From Symbiodinium natans (Eukaryota; Sar; Dinophyceae; Suessiales; Symbiodiniaceae), in assembly GCA_905221605.1 (NCBI GenBank), contig CAJNDS010001557.1, positions 1,417,501 through 1,479,500 on the forward strand: a stretch of 62,000 nt of DNA, given 5' to 3'. Below the pieces are notes generated by a model. The model did not search any database. It saw nothing but the letters and a program-made list of their open reading frames with translations, and was not told the DNA's origin. The stretch's first letter is position 1, and the number at the start of each line of letters is the position of its first letter. The position numbers and the translations under genes were made by a program. This document shows positions 17,602-29,093 of the stretch, piece after piece.

Positions 17602-17701
17602 ACCCCCCCCCCCCAACCCCCCCCCCCCCCCCCCCCCCCCCAACCCCCCCCCCAACCCCCCCCCCAACCCCCCCCCCCCCAACCCCCCCCCCCCCCCCCC
17701 C
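17526..17701. repeat. Poly-C tract (76 uninterrupted C, about 175 bp in total)
   Basis: Positions 17,526-17,601 are all C, and the next 100 bp are C with rare A. The length is at the limit of what sequencing can resolve, so the true size is uncertain. The G-rich complement could form four-stranded structures. Confidence 0.9.
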
Positions 17702-18087
17702 GCTGTATTTCCAAGAGGAAAATGGGTTTTTTTTTTTTTGATGCTTATTTATTTTTTTTTTGATCCCTTGGGGTTATTTTTTTTTGATGCTTATTTATTT
17801 TTTTTTTGATCCTTCACCCTAGGTTACCCCCTTGGGAATTAGTTTGTTGTTTAGATTTTTGTTCATATAAAACTCAAGCGCATCTTTAAAACAATATCTT
17901 TATTAAGGTTCTAAGGGGGAGTATAAAAACCCTACGCTCTAGACAAAAATGGCTGATCGGGGATCACCTCGTGTCACTGCACCACTCGAGTGTGATGGAG
18001 CGATGTACCACCATACGCAATGGGGTGGCAGATCAGGGCTTGGTGGAGCACCAGGTTTACTTGGCTGCTCGGAGATGTGTACGCTGA
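17702..18087. other. T-rich duplication and unassigned sequence
   Basis: From 17,725 to 17,815 a T-rich unit containing gatgcttatttatttttttt and ttgatcc occurs twice in tandem. The remainder to 18,087 shows no recognisable gene; short ORFs only. Confidence 0.5.
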
Positions 18088-18117
18088 ACCCTAAACCCTA
18101 AACCCTAAACCCTAAAG
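18088..18117. repeat. Interstitial telomere repeat (CCCTAAA)n
   Basis: Four units of the Arabidopsis-type telomere repeat, C-rich strand on plus, directly followed by a G-rich minisatellite. Confidence 0.9.
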
Positions 18118-18200
18118 TGGGGGAGTGGTGGGGGAGGGGGAGTGGTGGGGGAGTGGGGGAGTGGGGGTGAGGGGGTGAGTGGGGGAGTGGGGAGTGTGCG
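18118..18200. repeat. GGGGGAGTG minisatellite, first tract
   Basis: Irregular tandem gtgggggagtggggga units. A similar tract lies at 18,935-19,035. The two bracket about 730 bp that includes a retroelement-like ORF remnant. Confidence 0.85.
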
Positions 18201-18484
18201 GGCATTCATTTCCAGCCGGTTGTGTTCGAGGCCCAGGGTGGTCTTGGCAAGGAGGCTGCTGCTGTCATCCACGGTATTGCCGAGTCTGCCGCGGCCGCCC
18301 TGCAGCGTGATCCAGCCACTGTCAAGTCTGAGCTCCTTGGCAAGATAGCGGTTGTGCTCTGCCGTGCGGCCGCCCGCTCAATCAGCCGTCGCCGTCGAGC
18401 CCAACAGCGTTTCGAGGCACGGCCGGTTGAGCAGCTTCGTGCTGCCGAGCAGCACTGCATCGATCCCCCAGAGGCCCTCCCGTG
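18200..18484 (+). pseudogene. Possible 3' remnant of a retroelement/LINE ORF
   Basis: In frame, 18,207-18,484 reads FQPVVFEAQGGLGKEAAAVI, then ATVKSELLGKIAVVLCRAAA and a basic run SISRRRRAQQR before the stop. Alternating helices ending in an Arg-rich tail, with an opening PVVFE..G, resemble the C-terminal end of some dinoflagellate RNA-directed DNA polymerase ORFs; this rests on recalled pattern and is not proven. No catalytic RT motifs are present, so it would be a short remnant. GC and codon content differ from the flanking minisatellites. Confidence 0.3.
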
Positions 18485-18934
18485 AGCCCCCATTGGGAAC
18501 TCGCAGCACTGCAGCTGTGTTCTTCAGTCTTCGCATGTGCTGCCTCCGCTTGGGAGTGTCAAGCGTTCAGCGCCTACACGCGCATGCCCGCTAGCCAGAG
18601 CCCCGTACAGCCGGTGCGCCAAAACTTCCGTAGGGCTTTCGGCCCGGGCCACGTACAGCTGGTCCTGTCCTGTTTCTTTTCATGGCTGGTCGCGGTTCCT
18701 AAGCAATCTCGGTGCCATTCATGCCTGTTTCGCGCCTCAGTCAATGCATTCAGTCGTTCAGTGGATTTTGGGTGCCGGGGATGTCATATCGGAACATGTT
18801 CTCGCAGGGACAGGGAACGCCCACGCATCCACAACTGCAGGGTAGTGTGCGGACTTTATGGTTGGGGAGGGGGGCTGAGCGCAGAAGCATATCGTGATTC
18901 ATTGCTGGAAGTGGTCCAGGTTGGGGGTTCCTGG
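18485..18934. other. Unassigned sequence between minisatellites
   Basis: About 450 bp of mixed-composition sequence with overlapping short ORFs in all plus frames. No domain, repeat or RNA motif was recognised. Confidence 0.4.
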
Positions 18935-19035
18935 AGTGGGGAAGTGGGGGAGTGGGTGGGGGAGTGGGGGAGTGGGGGAGTGGGGGGGTGGGGGGGTGGG
19001 GGGGTGGGGGGGGTGGGGGGGGTGGGGTGGGTGGG
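18935..19035. repeat. GGGGGTGG / GGGGAGTG minisatellite, second tract
   Basis: Tandem gtgggggag units passing into gtgggggg units. It resembles the tract at 18,118 and may mark the ends of an inserted segment. Confidence 0.85.
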
Positions 19036-22000
19036 GCAGCATGCCATTGGATGCGCCACCGCCAGTGCCACCAGCAGCCACAGAGCTATTCCAGCCCAGG
19101 CAGGCGGCCCCTGAGGGTCGCTGATAGTACCATTGCGGAACTGGGTTTCCTGACTAGTTTTTAGATTTTGTATTAATTCCTTCTGAAATCCTTTGTCTTC
19201 TTAGGGAAAGGTATATTATAATTTTAGGGGTCAGAGACGAAATAAGATTTTGGGGACCTGGGGGCTGCAATCCTACCCACTTCCGGCGGTCTCCTTGTAC
19301 TTCTTCGAATCACAAGAGGCCCGCAAACCCCCCTAAGCCCCCAACCCTTGACCATGCCAAGTTTAGGGTTTAGGGTTTCGGGTTTAGGGTTTAGGGTTAC
19401 TTGAAGAGTGCAAAGAGGCCCCCTTGCATCCTGACTGTAAGGCAACACGGGGGTATGTGGGTCGCCGGAAATCTGGGTAATTCTTTTGCATTTTGGGGTA
19501 GAATGGGCCCCCACTATTGGGAAGCACCCCCAAACCCCAAACCCGAAACAAGGAGTACCCCCAGAATACCTTTATGGTGAGTTTTCTAAATTCTGGTCCC
19601 TTTGTGGGTACCCTAAATAAGAGGCTAAGGGCCCCCCCAAAAGCTTACTGGCTCCAAACCCAACTTTTCAACTTTTGGGCTTCTTACAAGGTACTTCACT
19701 CTGAAAACTGTCAACTTCTTGTTTCCTTGGGTTTTGGGCCAGTAAGAAAGGGGACCCATATCTTAGAGACATCTGTTGCGACTGGGGAGAGGCGCAATAT
19801 GCCACAGTGTGCGGCATCTCACTGCGGGAGCTGAACAACTTGGAGGCTCCTCGAGTTGGTTGCTGGGGTTTAGGGTGTAGGGTTTTAGGGTTTTAGGGTT
19901 TTAGGGTTTTAGGGTTTTAGGGTTTTAGGGTTTAGGGTTTAGGGTTTAAGGGTTAAGGGTTTAGGGTTTAGGGTTTAGGGTTTAGGGTTTAGCCCCTGCA
20001 AGCCCTCTTAAAATCCTCTTCAACCCAATAAAGAGAAAATACAAAAAAACACAAAATATCCCTGGAGCCTACCTAGGTTGCGACCCATGGCTTTAAGGTT
20101 TACTGTGGGATTTGGGACTTGGCTGGCTTAGGGGTTCGGCTTCAGGGCATTGGGGTTGTAGGGCTTTAGGGTTTAGGGTTGAGGGTTTAGGGAAGCATTC
20201 CCCTCCCATCCATCTGAAGTTCGTTGTCCAGAGAAGATTTTGGTGCCTAAGGGTTTAGGGTTTAGGCTTTAGGGTTTAGGGTTTCGGGTTTAGGGTTTAG
20301 GGTTTAGGGTTTAGGGTTTAGTTCTTGCCAACCAGAGACCCAAACCCTACTACACTTTTAAATTCTGTATCCCTCAACACTCTGCATCTCCAGAGGAGCA
20401 ATGCTCGCTAGCCAAAAAAGGCTGCACGAACACCACGCCTTGTTCTTCAACATTAAGCCCCCCAAAAGCTAAGCACTCCTTTAATAAGGCCCTAAACCCC
20501 TGAACACTTCAACCCCCCCCGCCTGCCAGGTAACCCACCCCTAAACTCCTAAGCCCTGAATCCCCAACGCTCAACTAAACCACCAAACCTAAATCCTGAA
20601 ACCCCTAAACCCTACACCCCAAACCCCCACACCCAAAAACAAAACAAAATGATCACATAAAATACGTAAACCCTAAACCATAACCTAAATATTTTGGGCA
20701 GGCATATTTGATCTCCTTGTTGCGCTGGGAGCTCACAGTTCCCGCGCGGGGGCTCAGTGCAGGGTGTGGGGCGTAGAGGGTTCGGGGTTTGGGATTGGGG
20801 GGTACCCTAAACCCTAAACCCTAAACCCGAAACCCTATGGCGGGTTTGGGGATGAGCATTCCCCAAGCAGCGAGGGTCTTGGGGTCCGCAGGTTGTGTGG
20901 CCCAAAGCTCACTCGATGTGTTACTGTCCTAGGTTGCTGGGGGAACTTATGTTCGGGAATGTCTCTTTTTTGGGCCCAGACGCTAAACCCGAGTCACTGT
21001 TCAGGGTTTCGGGTTTAGGGTTTAGGGTTTAGGGTTTAGGGTATGCTTCGGGCAGTTGAGTCTCCTGGGCAGGCTGAAGAGTTCCAAGAGTATCTCGACA
21101 TGTTGCAGATCGTTTCGTGCCGCTCAGACCAAGTGAGGAAGGATTGAGGTTTGAGGGTTTTGGGGTTTCAGGGTTTCTGGGTTTTAGGGTTTAAGGTTTT
21201 TAGGGCTTCAGGTTTTTCAGGATTTTAGGGTTTTAGGGTTTTGGGGTTTTGGGGTTTTGGGGTTTTAGGGCTTTAGGATTTTGGGTTTTAGGGCTTTAGG
21301 GTTGTAATGTTTCAGGGTTTTAGGGTTTTAGGGTTTTCGGGTTTCAGGGTTTCAGGGTTTCAGAGTTTTAGGGCTTTAGGGTTTGGAGGTGCTAGGGTTT
21401 CAGGGTATCAGGGTTTCAGGGTTTCAGGGTTTTCGGGTTTCAGGGTTTTGGGGTTTTAGGGCTTTAGGGTTTTAGGCTTCTCACATCTTGGGGCTGTATC
21501 ATCGGAACCCTGAACCGCCCGAACCCCTTAAACTTCCAGTGCCACTAGGCCTCAGGATTAAGGGGTCAAAGATGGGACCCCCCAAAAGGGACCTTTAATC
21601 TTATTCTCGTAGATAACCCCTATCTTTATGTAGTCCCTATATTCCTAACACGAAGTAGCCCCCAAATAACCCTCAAATAACCCCTAAGGTCCCCTACAAG
21701 GGTCCCGTCCTTTAGCCCCTAAACCCTAAACCCTAAACCCCAAACCCCAAACCCCAAACCCTAAGCCCTAAACCCTAAATCCTTAATCCTTAACCCTTAA
21801 CCCTGAAACCCTAAACCCTAAATTCTAAGCCCCTTGACAGGAAGTAAACGCCGTCCTTGGGGACGCTCCGTCGGAGCCCGCCACCTGTGCGAGCGGGCGA
21901 TGCCCTGAGCTTGGCCGAGAGTGTTTCTAAACCCTAAACCCTAAACCCTAAACCCTAAACCCTAAACCCTAAACCCTAAACCCTATAGACCCTCAGAACT

Positions 22001-25000
22001 TCATAGGTCTATTTTTTTTTAGCGCCCGATAGCCTGAACCTCAGCATCCGAAGTCCGCCCCCGCTGCTGAGCCCTTCAACGTGCACTATTGTGGCCAAGC
22101 TTTGTTTAGTGCGGGGCGCCCTGGCGGCTCCCGTGCAAATTCGACCTCAGCTGTTCGAAGGACGAGATGGACCCCAAACGCCTCAACACAACTGAGGTTT
22201 GGGGTTTAGTGTTTAGGGTTGAGGGTTTAGGGATTATGGTTTAGGGTTTAGGGTTTAGGGTACCCTGGACCCCCTGAAGCCCTACTATAGAAACCCTAAG
22301 TCCCCAAAACATTCCCAAAACGTACACCCCCTAAGCGCTCCACCTGGCGGGCGGCCCGTTTCCGTCCTGAAGAAAGAGCCCACGATGGCACCTCCCTGGG
22401 GTTTAGGGTTTAGGGTACAGGGTGTAGGGTTTAGGGTTTAGGGTGTAGGGTTTCGGGTTCAGGGTTTAGGGTGTAGGGTTTCGGGTTCAGGGTTTAGGGT
22501 TGAGGGCTGTGGGTTGACAAACGGAGATCAGACCGGACTTAACCAGGGCGATGGCCGCTCTAACCTAAGACCTAAGACCCTCGCCTCTGATTCCCTTCGT
22601 TAAATTTCTGTTCCCTTAGTACTCCCTTAGGGCTTAGTAAAGGTGTCAAGGCTTATGCTTTTAAGGGTTCAGGGGCGTACTATACTGGCACCAGATTCTT
22701 CTGAAGCCCAAGGCCCAAGACCCTGAACCCTAAACCAAGAAACAACCCAAACCCTAACTCTCCCGACCACCGAAGCCCAAAAAACCGCAAACCTTAAACC
22801 CAGGGGTGTGAGAAGAGGCTACCTATGCCGAGTTCTCCCTCGCTCATAATTCGTCGACGCCAAGTTAGGGGTCGTGGCCCGCAGGAGGCTACACAGGCGT
22901 TAGAACATCTGAAATTTAGGGTAGATGCCCCGAGTACTCCTTCATGAGGGCCCTGATGAAGGAGGTACATAGGATGGTAGCGGGTTTAGGGTTTAGGGTT
23001 TAGGGTTTAGGGTTTAGGGTTTAGGGTTTAGGGACACTCCCAGGCCCCATTTGAAGGACTCTTCTCAAAGTTCTTGAGCCCGGAGTTGCACTTGAGGCCC
23101 CAAAAGAACCGAAACCCGAAACCCTCAACAGCCCCAAGCCCAGACCCAAAACCCCAAAACCCTAAACCCTAAAACCTAAACCCCACTCCCTAAACCCCAA
23201 ACCCTAAGCCCCAAGCCCTAAACCCTAAACCCTAAACCCTAAAGCCTAAACCCTAAACCCTAAACCCTAAACCCTAAACCCTAAACCCTAAACCCTAAAC
23301 CCTAAACCCCACTCCCTAAACCCAAGCCCTAAGCCCCAAGCCCTAAGCCCCAAACCCTAAACCCGAAAAAAGCCTTTGCCAGCTGTGGACGACGGCCCCG
23401 CTTCAGTCGCCTGTGATTGCAGCACCTTTTTTCTCCCCATCTGGGAGCCCCGTGGTTGTTCTTACAGGGTTTAGGGTTTAGGGTTTTGGGTTTAGGGTTT
23501 AGGGTTTAGGGTTTAGGGCTAGGGTTGAGGCTTTAGGGTTCAGGGGTTGTTTAGGGAGGACTTGGAGAGGGGGGGGGGGGGAATGAGGGTTTTATTTCTT
23601 AGTTTTCTTGGTTTAGTGTTCGGGTGCTTTAGGGAGACCTTTCGCCGTTTTCTAAGGAAAATACTCTCGCGGCTTAGGCATACCTAGTTCTTCACCTTGT
23701 GGTTGCATGATAGGGTGTTTCGGGCTTCGGGCTTCAGGGCTCTACAATTGGCCTGAGTCCCTGAACGCCATGAGGGTCAGTCCTACGGGGTTTAGGGTTT
23801 AGTGTTTAGGGTTTAGGGCTACGGGGGGCTCCCAAGCTATCGCTTCATGCCAGATGGCATTGTGCAACGGCCCACGCCCATCAGCACATGGACCTTCATC
23901 GCTTTGCCGCGCCGCCACGTGCAACACAAAACAGGGTTTAGGGTGTAGGGTGTAGGGTTTAGGGTTTAGGGTTTAGGGTTTAGGTTTAGGGTTTCGGGCC
24001 GTTTCGGGTCTAGGGTTTAGGGTTTTGGGAGGGCGGTCGGGAAGACGAGAGTGTACTGTAGACTGTACCGTGTACTAAATGAGCCTACTACTAAGGCTCT
24101 CCATCTATCAAGCTTCATAACACCTAAGACGAGCCCAAAACATCCTAAATGAAAACAAGAGCCCTCAGTTGTCCGGTCTCCATCTTAGGATTCGGACAAC
24201 AGCGCTGGGAGCTCGCCTTTGTCATCATGTGGGGTTTGTTTGGTTTCGTGTTTAAGGGTTAGGGGTTTCCGGTTTAGGGGTTAGGGGAAAAGGGTTAGGG
24301 TATAGGGTTCGGGGTTTAAGGGTTTTGTGGTAGGATCCACCCATGCGCCGCAGAAGGAGGGAAGGCTGAGGGGTCTGGGGCCTGGGGTTTAGGGCTCAGG
24401 GCTTAGGTAGGGTTTAGGGTTGAGGGTTTGGGGTTTTGGGTTTAGGGTTTAGGGTTTAGGGTCTAGGGGTCAAGAACATTTGAGTGGCAAGCCGCCTTTG
24501 CTGGCTCAAACGGCTTGAGCCCAGGCTGCGAGGGCAGCTTGGTTATGGTCTAGGGCCTCTGGGGTTTAGGGTTTAGGGTTTAGGGTTTAGGGTTTAGGGT
24601 GTAGGGTTTAGGGCTTAGGGTTAGGGTTTGGGGTTTAGGCTTTGGCGTTTCGGATTTAGGGTTTGGGCGCGTTCTGGACCAGCACAAACCCGTCCAGCCC
24701 TACAGTGTGCAAACCAACTTTGGGGTTTAGTCTGTAGGGTTCAGGGCTTTAGGGCTTTAGGGCTTTAGGGCTTTAGGGCTTTAGGGCTTTAGGGCTTTAG
24801 GGCTTTAGGGCTTTAGGGGTTTATAAGGCTTTAGGGGTTTAGAGCTTTAGGGGTTTGGGGCTTTAGGATTTTAGGGGTTTAGGGTCTCAACGCAAAATCC
24901 CTCTGTGTCTTACCCTTTAACCGAAGATGCCTGAACCCTAAACCCCAAACCCCCAAACCCTAAACCCCCAAACCCTAAACCCTAAACCCCAAACCCTAAA

Positions 25001-25846
25001 CCCGAAACCCTAAACCCCAAACCCTAAACCCCAAACCCTAAACCCCAAACCCTAAGCCCCCAAACCCTAAGCCCCCAAACCCTAAGCCCTAATCCCATTC
25101 CCGATCTTCTGGGATGCAGCCGGAGCGAATGGAGCCGGCCTTGGCCTGGGAGGCGGGCCTTCTCGTGCTGAGCTCTTGAAGCCACAAACCTTGAGATGTT
25201 CCCCGTTGCACTAACAGTCCTTAATAGAGATTATAATAAGGGGGGTTACTATAATCCCTTATTATCGACTGTTAGTAGAAGGGGGAGCATCCCAAAACCC
25301 TACTTCCTAAACATTCTAAACCCAACCTGGAGCTCCATAGGCCTACCTTTTTTTGTGGGGGGGTGGGGGGCGGTGGGCTATACCCTACATTACGGGGGGG
25401 GGGGGGGGGGGGGGGTGCATGAGCTACTAACTTGCAGCGTTTTGGAGTCATAGGAAGACCCCTAGACGGTTTTGGGGAAACCCTAAAAAACCCTAAGCCT
25501 TGAGCCTAAACCTTAAACACCAAACACCCTGAACCCTAAACCCTAAACCGACCCTAAACGTAAAACCCGAAAACCCTAAATTTAAGAGCCTCCGGCTCAA
25601 GCCCCCGCCGGAGCATTGTTCAGGGCTGAAGCGGCGCAGCATGCCCCGGCGCCAAACCCTAAACCCAAACCCGACCCTAAACCCTACAGCCGAAACCCTA
25701 AACCCGACAGCCTAAACCCTAAAGCCGAACCCTAAACCCCAAAGTAAAGCCTAAACCGAAACCGGAACCCTAAACCCCGAAAGCCTAAACCGAGGATTGG
25801 GAGAGGGGGGAAGGGGGGGGAGGGGGGGGCGAGGGAGGGGGAGGGG

Positions 25847-25877
<31 letters not shown>

Positions 25878-26091
25878 AGGGGGGAGGGGGAGGAAAAAAC
25901 CCCTATGCCCTGTGCGAAACCGCCTATGGTCCATGAGTACAAGCGGTGTGGGTGGCCTGGCCCTCCACGGAAAAGCTGCCCGGGTACCCCCCCTGATCCC
26001 CCCCCCCTCCCCCGCGTTTTAGGGGGGTAAGGAGGGAAAAAGGGAGGTTTTCACCTCCAGAAACCTATCCAACACGCCGCCAGGGTCGGCG
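19036..26091. repeat. Gene desert of interstitial telomere repeats alternating with short unique segments
   Basis: No credible ORF lies between 19,834 and 25,196. Arrays of TTTAGGG or CCCTAAA, and variants such as TTTTAGGG, TTTCAGGG, CTTTAGGG and CCCCAAA, alternate with 50-200 bp of unrelated sequence. G-strand-forward arrays dominate 19.36-21.48, 22.20-22.51, 22.98-23.04 and 23.47-24.89 kb. C-strand-forward arrays dominate 21.71-21.99, 23.15-23.37 and 24.92-25.79 kb. The (GGGCTTTA)n tract at 24,733-24,817 and the CCCTAAACCCCAAA tract at 24,930-25,095 are the most regular variant arrays. Poly-G runs lie at 25,388-25,415 and 25,848-25,876. Confidence 0.9.
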
Positions 26092-26304
26092 GACCCTAAA
26101 CCCTAAACCCTAAACCCTAAACCCTAAACCCTAAACCCTAAACCCTAAACCCTAAACCCTAAACCCTAAACCCTAACCCCTAACCCCTAACCCCTAACCC
26201 CTAACCCCTAACCCTAAACCCTACCCTAAACCCTAAACCCTAAACCCTAAACCCTAAACCCTAAACCCTAAACCCTAAACCCTAAACCCTAAACCCTAAA
26301 CCCT
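26092..26304. repeat. Longest interstitial telomere array in the left half (CCCTAAA)n
   Basis: About 30 units, mostly perfect CCCTAAA with a short block of CCCCTAA variants in the middle. It ends exactly where module A begins. Confidence 0.95.
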
Positions 26305-28761
26305 ACCTGCTAAACCTATTCCGTGTAAAAGACCATGTAAAGGTGAAATGATTGATCATTTGACCAGATCTAGCTGAATACGTATGAATAGGCATTCGGA
26401 AGCAATCGGAAGCGTTCAGAAGAAGCGTCGCCCACTGCTGTGGCTCATCAGCTGGCTCTACAATGTGTGTGTATATATATATATCCATATTGTATGTGTG
26501 TGTACTGTATCTATGTATGTATATATAAGATAATAATACTAATAGTAATAAGAAGAAGAATCATAAGAATAAGAATAATAATAAAAATAATATGTATATA
26601 TATATATATATATTGGAATAAATCTATATAGACACAGATACATACATAATAAGAATATATATATATATATTAATATTTATATTCATATACATATATATAT
26701 ATACACAACTATGTAAGAATCAAGGGAAGGAGAGAGCGAGAGAGGGGAGAGAGAGACGGACAGACAGAGAGACAGAGCGCAGGCTGAAGTATGTAGGGGG
26801 TGATAGCACTCTGAAGTCATCTTGGTACCCCGATGGGCCCAGGCCTGTTCCATGTCAGAAACTTTGCCCGGCCTTGCAACACGCATGCCCTCTACTTGTG
26901 TAAGCCCAAGACCTCAGGTCGTGCAAGAAGGGTTTCGAGACCTCCGATTTGTTGTTGTAGGGATGTGCCTGGCGCTGGCAGTGGGGCTGCTCTTCGCGTC
27001 TGCCTGGCTTGCTTCTGCTACAGACATGTGTGCCTCGGTGGCCTGTTTTGTTGGGATCTTGTTTGCCGTCACTGTCGAAAGCTGCAGCTGCTTGTTCCAT
27101 GTTACAAGTTGGAAATCGCCGTTGGCTAAAGAGCATTTTGCTTAGTCTTGGCGTCTTCCATCAAAGCGATGGCCGAAGAAGCTGCAGCAGAAGTGGCAAA
27201 GGACAAGAAAGTAGGACGTTGCAGAGTTGGGAACTATGCTTTAGATGGCCTGTCGGTGGCCTGGGAGAACACTCAACAGATCAGGCAACGTTTGCGTGCC
27301 AAACAAGCTTTGCTTCTGCAACACGATATGAAGCTTGAGGTGGATGTGGCCCCTGCGACCGGTCATGTCTGCAAGTCCATTTCGAATTTGCGGACCAACC
27401 GCTGTGTTCTCACGCCAGTGTTGCACCTCATGAGGCAGCATGCCCTTCTGCTGCCCAACCTTGACAGGCTCATAGACCAGATTCGACAGTTGTATGAGGA
27501 AAACAGAGTCCAGGTAAAGAATCCAGGGGACGTCTATTACCACAATGCTTGGTCAATTCGTGGATTGACCAGCCTGCTCAAGGGAGAACTGGCCCGGGTA
27601 ACAGCAGAGGTTCAGCAAGGAAAGTACTCGCGCAAGGACAGTAGTCGCCTAAACATAACTGGGATACAGCCACTAAAACAAAAACTTTCCGAAGCAGTGG
27701 CTTTTGTTTAAGGCCCTGTATAGTTCACGCCCTGTAGATAATTGGCGTGCCTTGCAAGGACCAAGCACTTATGGAGTTGCTCTTGGACGTTGGTTTCATG
27801 GAGCCTGATCAGGCGAGTCCCGGGGACAGATGTTTGCACCGCTCGACCGAAAATTTGCAAATCGTAACTGAAAGGGCGAGGCAATTGTTTTCCATGCGTT
27901 TTGTTTGCCCTGTGTGACTATCCTTGCTGCGAAACGTTTTTGCGGACCTTGCAGGCGGACGGCAACGATGATGGCCGAGCTGTTCCAGAACCGGAGGTGC
28001 CCGGGCACGATTAGTTTGGCCAAGGGGGTTTGTGCTTCAGGTTTATGTGTTGTCAGTTTTGGGGGAGCAAGGGGGGCATGATCCGCGCAGCATCGACCTC
28101 ATTCTTTGAAGTCAGGGCGTGCAACCCTTGAAGCGTCTTCCCGTGAACTGCTTGTTTTCCAGAGATGCGGCGACGCTTATAGGGAACAACGTGTTGCCAA
28201 ACAAATCATTGTAGAATAGGTTTTTAAGGTGAAGCCCATCGAAGCCCCGCTCGATTCTTGACAGGTGCCGACGTCGAAGGCGACAGAGTCGGAGGCCGTG
28301 CCTGCGAAGGACATTGAGGCCGTGGAGGCTTTGCAGGGTACACAACCTTAACTTTTCTGTCGCTTCGACAATGTACCAGTGTGTGATGGGGGGACCTTAT
28401 ACGAATTCCGGTCAGCACATCCCTCAACTTGCATGTTGCTTTCACCGGATTGTTTTGCTGGAGGCTTCCAAGTTGGACTCCAGTGCCAGCGGCACAGGGT
28501 CTCATCAAGATGCTTCCGATCAGGATTGTGATAGATTTGGCTGTGATTTCGAGTTCAAACCGTGCGTAGCTCCCTGCGCAGCGTGCCGCAGGCTATGGGG
28601 CCTGCTGGGGACGTTGATCTGGAGGAGTATAAATACATAAATACATATAAATACAAATATAAAAAATAAATAAATACATATATATATATATAATTATATA
28701 TATATGTATATTGTATATACATATAGATAGATAGATAGATAGAAAAGTTTTTTAGGGAATG

Positions 28762-28793
<32 letters not shown>

Positions 28794-28964
28794 CACACTG
28801 TATTAGGGTTTATAGGGTTTATAATAGGGTTTAGGGCTTATAGAGGGTTTAGGGTTTATAAGGGTTAAGGGTTTAGGTATAGGGTTTAGGGTTTAGGGTT
28901 TAGGGTTTAGGGTTTATAAATAGGGTTTAGGGTTTTAGGGTTTAGGGTTTAGGGTTTAGGGTTT
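26304..28964 (+). repeat. Module A, copy 1 (direct repeat)
   Basis: Sequence from ACCTGCTAAACCTATTCC onward recurs at a constant offset of 15,759 bp (42,063 onward), identical over at least 2.3 kb. It holds a TA microsatellite (26,470-26,710), a GA-rich tract (26,715-26,780), exon-like ORFs and a second TA/GATA microsatellite (28,620-28,800). It ends in a TTTAGGG array (28,801-28,964) that includes TTTATAGGG variants. It is bounded by telomere repeats in inverted orientation. Confidence 0.95.
27148..27711 (+). CDS. Unknown protein exon, module A copy 1
   Basis: The 187-residue ORF reads SIKAMAEEAAAEVAKDKKVG then a helical domain (LDGLSVAWENTQQIRQRLRA, VLTPVLHLMRQHALLLPNLD, DQIRQLYEENRVQVKNPGDV). 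It follows a pyrimidine-rich AG (tgcttag) and is probably an exon. Codon texture and amphipathic helices favour real coding. Downstream exon candidates on the same strand include ALMELLLDVGFMEPDQASPGD (27,767-27,830) and VPTSKATESEAVPAKDIEAV (28,265-28,335). Function not recognised. An identical copy is at 42,907-43,470. Confidence 0.45.
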   Translation: MASSIKAMAEEAAAEVAKDKKVGRCRVGNYALDGLSVAWENTQQIRQRLRAKQALLLQHDMKLEVDVAPATGHVCKSISNLRTNRCVLTPVLHLMRQHALLLPNLDRLIDQIRQLYEENRVQVKNPGDVYYHNAWSIRGLTSLLKGELARVTAEVQQGKYSRKDSSRLNITGIQPLKQKLSEAVAFV

Positions 28965-29093
28965 ACCTGCTAAACCTGTTACATGAAAAACATTGCGGAA
29001 ATCAGGAATTATTACTAATTGCGGGGCCCGATCGCTATAGATTGCGTACGATCGCTTTCGAACGCAAAAGACTACGTGAGTAGGCTTTCTCTT

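Noticed and set aside
17345-17809. ORF with a long poly-Pro stretch
   Set aside because: Its open frame exists only because of the poly-C tract.
19036-26304. Repeat-spacer pattern resembling a CRISPR array
   Set aside because: Repeats are 7-bp telomere units in variable numbers and orientations, spacers vary from 50 to 200 bp, and no cas-like gene is present.
26822-27145. 107-residue ORF with a hydrophobic stretch in module A
   Set aside because: Three overlapping frames are open here and none shows conserved motifs; the hydrophobic run could be chance. Not listed as a gene.
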